Shown: positions 58,284 through 64,000 of the stretch, in pieces
How positions within the stretch are numbered: the stretch's first letter is position 1
Layout: each line of letters begins with the position of its first letter
Source of the DNA: Pseudomonas helmanticensis
GTDB lineage: Bacteria > Pseudomonadota > Gammaproteobacteria > Pseudomonadales > Pseudomonadaceae
Length of the DNA: 64,000 bases
Assembly (NCBI RefSeq): GCF_900182985.1
Contig: NZ_FXUY01000002.1
Location: 917,001 to 981,000 of the forward strand
Reading direction: 5' to 3'
Made by a program: the position numbers and the translations under genes
The notes under the pieces: generated by a model
Databases searched by the model: none
What the model was told of the DNA's origin: nothing
The model's input: the letters and a program-made list of their open reading frames with translations, nothing else

Positions 58284-58355
58284 GCTTCAAGCTCCAAGTA
58301 AAAACGAAAAGCAGTGCACGCATCTGGCTTGCAGCTTGCAGCTTGAAGCTTGAAA
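58273..58355. repeat. Hairpin repeat between sigma and fecR-like genes
   Basis: AAGCTTCAAGCT (58282-58293) and AGCTTGAAGCTT (58340-58351) pair perfectly, flanked by further gcttgcag units. The left arm includes the last three codons and stop of the sigma gene. Confidence 0.75.
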
Positions 58356-58384
58356 CTGCTTCGCCAGAAGCCCGAGGAAACACC

Positions 58385-59350
58385 GTGACGGACACCCACC
58401 GCTCGCCTTCGCCAGATTCGGCGCAGGACGCTGCAACCGCAATGGACCAGGCTTTGGACTGGCTCATCGTGCTCGGCAGCCCGGACGAGGAGCAGACCCG
58501 GCAGTTCCACGCATGGCTGGAGGCCGACCCGCTGAATGCCGAGGCGTTTGCCAAGGCGCAGGCGATCTGGGACGGCCCGCAAATCGCTCAATGTGCGCAA
58601 AGCCTTGCCGCAAAACCGGCGAAAGTCACCGTCCTCAAGCGTTTGCGTCCCCACTGGAAACCACTGGCCACTGCGGCGGTGCTGTTGCTCGGGTTGTTCA
58701 GTTTCAGCAATTTGCCGATGCGCATTCAGGCCGATCACCTGACCGTGGTCGGCGAGCGTCAGCGCCTGCAACTGGAGGACGGTTCGAAAGTCCTGCTCAA
58801 CACCAATTCGGCGTTCTCCAGCACCATCGACGATCAGCAGCGCGTGGCCCGGCTGTATCAGGGCGAGGCGTATTTCGAGATTGCCGGCGGGCGCAACCAG
58901 CCACTGGAAATCGACGCCGGCCCGGTCAAGGCCAGCGTCCGTGACACGGCGTTTGCCGTGCGTTATCTCGATGGCGTGGCGCAGGTCAACGTGCAGCGTG
59001 GCGATGTCGATCTGCGCGCGACCCATGACGATGCACGGGTGCGTTTGTCGGCCGGTGAGAGTATTCGCATCGGCCCCAACGGTTTCGACCGCCCGGCGAA
59101 ACTCGATGCCAACACCGATCTGGCCTGGGTCCAGGGCCGACTGGTGTTCGAGAACTGCCCGTTGAATCAGGTGCTGGCCGAACTGCGTCGTTACTATCCC
59201 GGCTGGATCATCAATACCAATGAACAGCTGGCCGACGTTAACGTCACTGGCAACTACCGGCTCGATCAGCCGCTCGACGTGGTTCGCTCCCTCGCCCACA
59301 TCACCTCGGCGCGCCTGCAGGAATTCCCGGCGCTGGTGATCCTGAACTAA
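58385..59350 (+). CDS. FecR-family anti-sigma/sigma regulator
   Basis: 321 residues from GTG 58385 (GAGGA 8 bp upstream). An N-terminal cytosolic domain (about 1-85, QALDWLIVLGSPDEEQTRQFHAWLEADPLNAEAFAKAQ, the FecR N-terminal DUF4880), one membrane helix (about 98-114, WKPLATAAVLLLGLFSF), then the periplasmic FecR domain (DGSKVLLNTNSAF, GEAYFEIAGG, VRDTAFAVRYLDGVAQVNVQRGDVDLR). It receives the heme signal from the receptor's N-terminal domain and controls the sigma factor. It is 101 bp downstream of the sigma gene. Confidence 0.92.
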   Translation: MTDTHRSPSPDSAQDAATAMDQALDWLIVLGSPDEEQTRQFHAWLEADPLNAEAFAKAQAIWDGPQIAQCAQSLAAKPAKVTVLKRLRPHWKPLATAAVLLLGLFSFSNLPMRIQADHLTVVGERQRLQLEDGSKVLLNTNSAFSSTIDDQQRVARLYQGEAYFEIAGGRNQPLEIDAGPVKASVRDTAFAVRYLDGVAQVNVQRGDVDLRATHDDARVRLSAGESIRIGPNGFDRPAKLDANTDLAWVQGRLVFENCPLNQVLAELRRYYPGWIINTNEQLADVNVTGNYRLDQPLDVVRSLAHITSARLQEFPALVILN

Positions 59351-59367
59351 ATGAGAATTATTTTTAC
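59349..59367. promoter_or_regulatory. Partial Fur box before the receptor gene
   Basis: aaatgagaattatttttac, with the GAGAATTATT half typical of a Fur box; the second half is weak. It overlaps the proposed ECF promoter, so iron could also block the receptor gene directly. Confidence 0.5.
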
Positions 59368-59396
59368 TCGATAGCGGAAGCCCGTTCGTCTCGTTA
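59361..59396 (+). promoter_or_regulatory. Proposed promoter for the heme-cluster ECF sigma (receptor gene)
   Basis: TTTTTAC (59361-59367), 16 bp, GTTCGTCTCGTTA (59384-59396). The same two boxes with the same 16-bp spacing occur before the heme oxygenase gene (62073-62108) and I find them at no other gene in the window. Confidence 0.65.
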
Positions 59397-59470
59397 TAGC
59401 CAATGCAATTGATTCGCATCACGATGCCAATCAGCAACTATAAAGATTCGTGCGACACGGAGCGCTATCG

Positions 59471-62026
59471 ATGTCCTCACGCCTTACCCGCCAGACCTCC
59501 CCTTCCCGCGTATTGTCGCTGCTGACCGCCGCCATTCTCATGGCCGGCACCGCACCGCTGATGGCTGCCACCGAGCAGCCGGGACGCAACATGGGTGATT
59601 ACTCGTTCGCCATCGGCCAGCAACCGCTGGTGTCGGCACTCAATGCCTTCACTGCTGTGACGGGTTGGCAGGTCGGCTTGCCGGCAGAGTTGGGGCAGAA
59701 CGTATCGTCGCCGGGCGTGCGCGGTTCGCTGCCACCGGAAAAAGCCCTCGAGCGTCTGTTGGTGGGGACCAACCTGAGCTTCCGCAAGCTGAGCAACAAC
59801 AACGTCGTGCTGGAAAAACGCAACGCCGGCGGTTCCCTCAATCTTGATCAGGTGACCATCAGCGCCACGCGTCAGGAACAGTCGGTGAGCAGCGTGCCGG
59901 CCACCGTCAGCGTGCAGACCCGCGAGGATCTGGATCGCAACAACGTCAACTCGATCAAGGATCTGGTGCGTTACGAGCCGGGCGTTTCGGTGGGCGGTGC
60001 CGGTCAACGTGCCGGCATCACTGGCTACAACATCCGTGGTATTGACGGTGACCGCGTCCTGACCCAAGTCGACGGCGTGCAAGTGCCAGACAGTTTCTTC
60101 AACGGTCCGTACGCGCAGACCAACCGCAATTACGTCGACCCGGAAATCGTCAAACGCGTCGAAATTCTCCGTGGCCCGGCCTCAGTGCTGTACGGCAGCA
60201 ATGCGATTGGCGGCGCCGTCAGCTACTACACCCTCGATCCGGACGACATCATCAAGCCTGGCCAGGACGTCGGCGCACGGCTGAAAACCGGTTACAGCTC
60301 GGCCGATGACAGCTGGCTGACCTCCGGCACCGTTGCTGGCCGCACTGGCGACTTCGACGGTTTGCTGCACCTGAGCCAGCGCAACGGTCATGAAACCGAA
60401 TCCTACGGCGAAACCGGTGGCACCGGCCTGAACCGCACCGAGGCCAATCCGCAAGACGTGCGCACCACCAACGTGCTGGCCAAACTCGGCTGGAACTACG
60501 CTGACGACGCGCGCTTCGGCCTCACCTACGAACACTACAAAGACGATCGCGACACCAATCAGTTGAGCGCCGTCGGTGGCCCGTTCAACGCTGGACGCGG
60601 GTTTGGTTTCTACAAGGCGCGCACCGGCAACGACACCGTTACCCGCGAGCGTTTTGGTCTGGAACACCGCTTCGCACTGGACACCGCGTTGGCCGACAAC
60701 ATCAAGTGGTCGCTCAACTACCAGATCGCCAAGACCGACCAAACCACCCAGGAAATCTACGCGCCGTCGCGCACCGTGTTGCGCAACCGCGACACCAATT
60801 ACAAGGATCGCCAGTGGGTATTCGATGCGCAGGCTGACAAGTCGTTTGCCATCGCCGACACCGACCACACCATCACCTACGGCACGACCATCAAGCAGGA
60901 CAAAGTCACCGGACTGCGCACCGGCAACGGCACCTGCCTGACCGTCAGCGGCGCCTGCCGGGTGATCGGTGCGCCAAGCGCCGCCGACACCCTGAAACCG
61001 GCCAGCGACTTCCCGGATCCGACCATCAACAGCTACAGCCTGTTCGCGCAGGATCAGATCAGCTGGGGTAACTGGACGTTCCTGCCGGGCGCACGTTACG
61101 ACTACACCCAACTCAAGCCGCACATCACCGATGAGTTCCTCGCCACTGCCGACCAGAGCGGCAACGGTCAAGTCAGCGACAAGGAAAAAACCTGGCATCG
61201 TCTGTCGCCGAAGTTCGGCACGACCTACAGCTTCAACGATAACTACACCTGGTACGGTCAGTACGCCGAAGGCTTCCGCACGCCGACCGCCAAGGCCTTG
61301 TACGGTCGCTTTGAAAACCTCGCGGGCGGCTACCAGGTCGCGCCGAACCCGGATCTGGAACCGGAAAAAAGCAAAAGCTATGAAACCGGCCTGCGTGGCC
61401 AATTTGAAGCGGGCACCTTCGACGTTGCGGTGTTCTACAACAAGTACCGTGATTTCATCGATGAAAACGCGATCACTCCGGGCTACTCCGAGACCACGTT
61501 CCAGAGCAACAACATCAAACACGCCACCATCAAAGGCGTGGAGCTTAAAGGTCGCCTGAACCTCGATACCTTCGGCGCACCGACCGGCCTCTACACCCAA
61601 GGCTCGATGGCGTATCTGTACGGCCGCAATGACGACAGCGGTCAGCCGCTGAACAGCGTCAATCCGCTGACCGGCGTGTTCGGTCTCGGTTATGACCAGG
61701 ATAAATACGGTGCGTTGCTGAGCTGGACGCTGGTCAAGCGCAAGGATCGTGTCGACAGCACCATGTTCAAGACACCGGACGGCACCAGCACCCAGTTCAA
61801 GACCCCGGGTTATGGCGTGCTCGACCTGGCCGGCTTCTACAAAGTCACCGACGATGTGACCGTCAACGCCGGTCTCTACAACCTGACCGACAAGAAATAC
61901 TGGCAGTGGGATGACGTGCGCGGTTACGACAGCGTCGGCGAAGCCTCGGTCACGCAGCCGGCCAACCTTGATCGCCTGACCCAGCCGGGCCGCAACTTCG
62001 CGATCAATCTGGTCTGGGACATCTGA
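59471..62026 (+). CDS. TonB-dependent heme receptor with N-terminal signalling domain
   Basis: 851 residues from ATG 59471 (GGAG 8 bp upstream). Signal peptide of about 38 residues ending near APLMAA; STN signalling domain (about 45-115, IGQQPLVSALNAFTAVTGWQVGLPAELG), TonB box-plug (about 125-250, LDQVTISATRQEQSVSSVPAT, VLRGPASVLYGSNAIGGAVSYYT), then a 22-strand barrel ending GRNFAINLVWDI. The heme-receptor motif FRTPTAKALYGRFENL...PNPDLEPEKS (FRAP/PNPNL type) is present. The STN passes the signal to FecR. Confidence 0.93.
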   Translation: MSSRLTRQTSPSRVLSLLTAAILMAGTAPLMAATEQPGRNMGDYSFAIGQQPLVSALNAFTAVTGWQVGLPAELGQNVSSPGVRGSLPPEKALERLLVGTNLSFRKLSNNNVVLEKRNAGGSLNLDQVTISATRQEQSVSSVPATVSVQTREDLDRNNVNSIKDLVRYEPGVSVGGAGQRAGITGYNIRGIDGDRVLTQVDGVQVPDSFFNGPYAQTNRNYVDPEIVKRVEILRGPASVLYGSNAIGGAVSYYTLDPDDIIKPGQDVGARLKTGYSSADDSWLTSGTVAGRTGDFDGLLHLSQRNGHETESYGETGGTGLNRTEANPQDVRTTNVLAKLGWNYADDARFGLTYEHYKDDRDTNQLSAVGGPFNAGRGFGFYKARTGNDTVTRERFGLEHRFALDTALADNIKWSLNYQIAKTDQTTQEIYAPSRTVLRNRDTNYKDRQWVFDAQADKSFAIADTDHTITYGTTIKQDKVTGLRTGNGTCLTVSGACRVIGAPSAADTLKPASDFPDPTINSYSLFAQDQISWGNWTFLPGARYDYTQLKPHITDEFLATADQSGNGQVSDKEKTWHRLSPKFGTTYSFNDNYTWYGQYAEGFRTPTAKALYGRFENLAGGYQVAPNPDLEPEKSKSYETGLRGQFEAGTFDVAVFYNKYRDFIDENAITPGYSETTFQSNNIKHATIKGVELKGRLNLDTFGAPTGLYTQGSMAYLYGRNDDSGQPLNSVNPLTGVFGLGYDQDKYGALLSWTLVKRKDRVDSTMFKTPDGTSTQFKTPGYGVLDLAGFYKVTDDVTVNAGLYNLTDKKYWQWDDVRGYDSVGEASVTQPANLDRLTQPGRNFAINLVWDI

Positions 62027-62035
62027 TCCGGCCGA

Positions 62036-62077
62036 CCTCACGGCGCGTGTCCACGCACCGCCCCGTGAGGTTTTTTT
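62036..62077 (+). terminator. Rho-independent terminator of the receptor gene
   Basis: CCTCACGG ... CCGTGAGG arms with a GC-rich loop and T7. The last T residues are also the first bases of the TTTTTAC promoter box of the next gene. Confidence 0.85.
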
Positions 62078-62108
62078 ACGCTCGCGCGCTTGCTGGTTCG
62101 TCTCGTTA
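62073..62108 (+). promoter_or_regulatory. Proposed promoter for the heme-cluster ECF sigma (heme oxygenase gene)
   Basis: TTTTTAC (62073-62079), 16 bp, GTTCGTCTCGTTA (62096-62108), the second copy of the element before the receptor gene. It overlaps the terminator's T-run. Confidence 0.65.
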
Positions 62109-62138
62109 GCAAGCGCCTCAATTTCTCAAGGATTTGTC

Positions 62139-62747
62139 ATGACCGCTCAAGACACCGAACAACGCCCTGCCCTGCGTTCGCAACGCTTGAACCAGATCAC
62201 CAACGAGCCGCACACCAAGCTCGATGCGCTGGTCAAGGCGCATGCGCCGTTCGAGACCCGCGCCAACTTCGCCCGTTTCGTGGTCGCGCAGTACCTGTTC
62301 CAGTCAGAACTGGTCGACCTGTACAACGATGCCGAACTGACCGCGATCGTGCCTGACCTGCCCGCGCGTTGCCGCGCCGAAGCGGCCAGGGCTGACCTCG
62401 CGGATCTCGACACCGAAGTCCCTGCACCGGTCGCCGGCGCGGTGAAAAATCCGAGCAAGGCCCGTGCACTGGGCTGGATCTTCGTGTCTGAAGGCTCGAA
62501 GCTCGGCGCTGCGTTCCTGATCAAACGCGCGGTGGCGCTGGAGCTGAGCGAAACCTTCGGTGCCCGTCACCTCGGTGAGCCAGAAGGTGGCCGTGCCGAA
62601 GGCTGGAAGAGTTTCGTGCGTACCCTCGATTCGCTGCAGTTCACTGCCGAGGAAGAAGCCGAAGTCGAGCAAGGCGCGATCGATGCGTTCAACCGCTTCA
62701 CCGTGTTGCTGGAACAGGCCTACGCCACCGAAGCCGAACTCGCCTGA
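62139..62747 (+). CDS. hemO: Biliverdin-producing heme oxygenase (PigA/HemO type)
   Basis: 202 residues. Proximal heme-ligand region NEPHTKLDALVKAHAPFETR with the His, then FARFVVAQYLFQSELVDLYND and the distal helix GWIFVSEGSKLGAAFLIKRAVAL with the GSxxGA kink. This is the bacterial PigA/HemO group that opens heme to biliverdin, iron and CO. It takes heme imported by the receptor just upstream. ATG 62139 has CAAGGATTT upstream; a terminator and an ECF-type promoter separate it from the receptor gene. Confidence 0.92.
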   Translation: MTAQDTEQRPALRSQRLNQITNEPHTKLDALVKAHAPFETRANFARFVVAQYLFQSELVDLYNDAELTAIVPDLPARCRAEAARADLADLDTEVPAPVAGAVKNPSKARALGWIFVSEGSKLGAAFLIKRAVALELSETFGARHLGEPEGGRAEGWKSFVRTLDSLQFTAEEEAEVEQGAIDAFNRFTVLLEQAYATEAELA

Positions 62748-62762
62748 GTCACAAAAATCCCC

Positions 62763-62842
62763 CTGTAGGAGCTGCCGCAGGCTGCGATCTTTTGATCTTG
62801 AAAACAACCTCAAAAGATCGCAGCCTGCGGCAGCTCCTACAG
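62763..62842. repeat. REP inverted pair (family C)
   Basis: ctgtaggagctgccgcaggc and complement facing inward, 15 bp after the heme oxygenase gene. Confidence 0.92.
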
Positions 62843-62900
62843 GGGGAGCGCGTAAGTCTGTAAGATCTCCATTCCGCTTCAGAAGCAATCCGCTGAGCCC

Positions 62901-63290
62901 ATGCCGCAACCCGCCTCCTCAAAACTCGCCCGCGTGCTGTTCGGCCTCTTGGCCTACGTCAGCCTCGGCATCGGCCTGATCGCCATTGTCGTGCCCGGCC
63001 TGCCGACCACCGAGTTCATCCTCCTCGCCGCCTGGGCCGCGACCCGCAGCTCGCCGCGCCTGAGTGCCTGGCTGGAAAACCATCGGCTGTTCGGGCCGAT
63101 TCTGAGTAACTGGCGCAACGGCAAGATCATCGCGCGCAAAGCCAAAGTCAGCGCGACGATAAGCATGCTGCTCTGCGCGACGTTGATGCTAGTGATGCTC
63201 GATCACGGCTGGCCGATCTATCTGGCGATTGCCGGGATGGGGTTGGGAAATCTGTGGATCTGGTCGCGCCCGGAATCGATTCCTGTTTAA
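62901..63290 (+). CDS. YbaN/DUF454 family inner-membrane protein
   Basis: 129 residues with three membrane helices: VLFGLLAYVSLGIGLIAIVVPGLPTTEFILLAAW (two helices with the conserved PGLPTTxFxLLA motif), then AKVSATISMLLCATLMLVML and WPIYLAIAGMGLGNLWIW. The middle loop SPRLSAWLENHRLFGPILSNWR is conserved in the family. Function unknown. It stands alone between repeats. Confidence 0.9.
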   Translation: MPQPASSKLARVLFGLLAYVSLGIGLIAIVVPGLPTTEFILLAAWAATRSSPRLSAWLENHRLFGPILSNWRNGKIIARKAKVSATISMLLCATLMLVMLDHGWPIYLAIAGMGLGNLWIWSRPESIPV

Positions 63291-63320
63291 GCCACACCGA
63301 GTTTCTGTGTGAAGAACTTT

Positions 63321-63470
63321 TGTGGTGAGGGGATTCTGTGGCGAGGGGATTTATCCCCGATTGGCTGCGAAGCAGCCACAGTCCAGAAACCCTGATTTGT
63401 CAGACAGAACCCATTCTCAGGTTTTGGGCCTGCTTCGCAGGCCATCGGGGATAAATCCCCTCGCCACAAA
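63321..63470. repeat. Inverted repeat E, copy 2
   Basis: gtggcgaggggatttatccc ... gggataaatcccctcgccac with inner gcagcc/ggcctgc pairs; the outer gtgaggggattctgtggcga is a partial doubling of the left arm. Confidence 0.88.
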
Positions 63471-63680
63471 AGCTATCCAATTCACGCAAACACTTCCCTG
63501 AAATTGTTCTGATTTCCAGCACTTTCCCCTGCGCAAACGTTTAGCGATGACCGTTCGTCGGCAACCGCCTCATGCCCTCTCGCCTCGCGCCGATGAGCAT
63601 TGAATGGCGCTGAATGGATTTGGCGAACCGGATAGTTCATATCCGCCTGCCACCCGTTTATTCATTCGCGAGATCGCCCC

Positions 63681-64000
63681 ATGTTCGACTCTCTGTCCAT
63701 TCGCCTGAAAATCGTCCTGCTCTCCGGTCTGTGCCTGCTCGGTGTGGTCGCACTGATCGTCGGCATGAACATTTACCAGACCAACCAGAACGACGAACTG
63801 GTCAGCAATTCCAGCAATCAGCTGCTCACCGCCAGTGTGCAGAACCTGCTGCAAGCCAAGGCCGCCGAACAAGCGGTGCGGGTGCAGAAAACCTTCGGCG
63901 AAAGCCTGACGGTGATCACCGCCCTGGCTGACCAGATCAAGGACATGCGGGTGATGGCCGCCAAGCGCTCGCTGGACGCCGGCGCCCTGCGCGAAGAGTT
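63681..64000 (+). CDS. Methyl-accepting chemotaxis protein, 5' part
   Basis: Starts at ATG 63681 and runs off the window; 106 residues visible. One N-terminal membrane helix (about 9-28, RLKIVLLSGLCLLGVVALIVG), then the start of a periplasmic helical sensor (NQNDELVSNSSNQLLTASVQ, VQKTFGESLTVITALADQIKD). This layout and sequence are typical of Pseudomonas transmembrane chemoreceptors; the signalling domain lies beyond the edge. The ligand is unknown. Confidence 0.75.
   Translation, partial: MFDSLSIRLKIVLLSGLCLLGVVALIVGMNIYQTNQNDELVSNSSNQLLTASVQNLLQAKAAEQAVRVQKTFGESLTVITALADQIKDMRVMAAKRSLDAGALREE

Noticed and set aside
60182..62041. 619-codon open frame opposite the TonB receptor
   Set aside because: Antisense shadow. 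The plus-strand gene has a signal peptide, STN, plug and barrel.
1..64000. Search for tRNA, rRNA, riboswitch, IS or prophage
   Set aside because: No CCA-ended cloverleaf, conserved aptamer, transposase, integrase or phage structural gene was seen in reading both strands and the frames.

Overview
The window is gram-negative, GC-rich, and reads as a chromosomal segment of a Pseudomonas of the fluorescens/putida lineage (inference). The evidence is an Entner-Doudoroff glucose regulon with the gene order known from that genus (eda-pgl-zwf / hexR / mutarotase-oprB-ABC transporter / gltS-gltR-glk-edd / gap-1). It is also supported by a fadD1-fadD2-hydrolase-phaJ1 block, by many genus-typical REP-like repeats (tgtaggagctgccgcaggct and relatives), and by GTG/TTG starts among AGGAG-led genes. 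I see no rRNA, tRNA, CRISPR array, prophage or insertion sequence.

Layout. 1-12.9 kb is accessory metabolism: the end of a phosphate transporter, LysR/SDR and PACE/LysR divergons, an ECF42-type sigma with YciI and NTF2-like partners, two GNAT enzymes, a LysE exporter and alaC. 13.0-16.2 kb is the gluconate module (gntP, gntK, divergent gntR). 16.4-20.7 kb holds a second LysR/PACE divergon, an MFS transporter and two unknown genes, one AT-rich. 20.7-29.4 kb holds a soluble PAS-PAS chemoreceptor, an ECF sigma overlapping an orphan betaine-type binding protein, a PhnD-like protein, a desaturase, def, yihY and csbD. 29.7-38.2 kb covers fatty-acid activation and PHA precursor supply, then stress and amino-acid enzymes. 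38.5-57.6 kb is the glucose regulon. 57.7-62.7 kb is a heme-uptake cell-surface-signalling cluster (ECF sigma, FecR, TonB receptor, heme oxygenase). The window ends inside a chemoreceptor gene.

How it works together. OprB and GtsABCD import glucose. The mutarotase, Glk, Zwf, Pgl, Edd and Eda convert it to pyruvate and glyceraldehyde-3-phosphate, and Gap-1 takes up the latter. Gluconate enters by GntP and joins through GntK. HexR, GltR/GltS and GntR are the local regulators. I find repeated sequence signals that tie these genes together. There is a GTAACGAAGGG-N9-TGTCACC operator in front of both gtsA and the AGE isomerase gene. TTGT-N7-ACAA sites lie between edd and gap-1, and GntR-like boxes lie before gntK and gntR. 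Crc/Hfq-like AAnAAnAA motifs occur in at least seven leaders. In the heme cluster the receptor and heme-oxygenase genes share a TTTTTAC-N16-GTTCGTCTCGTTA element that I propose is the promoter read by the cluster's sigma factor. The gaps between genes are crowded with at least five repeat families, one of which supplies the stop codon of the ECF42 sigma gene.
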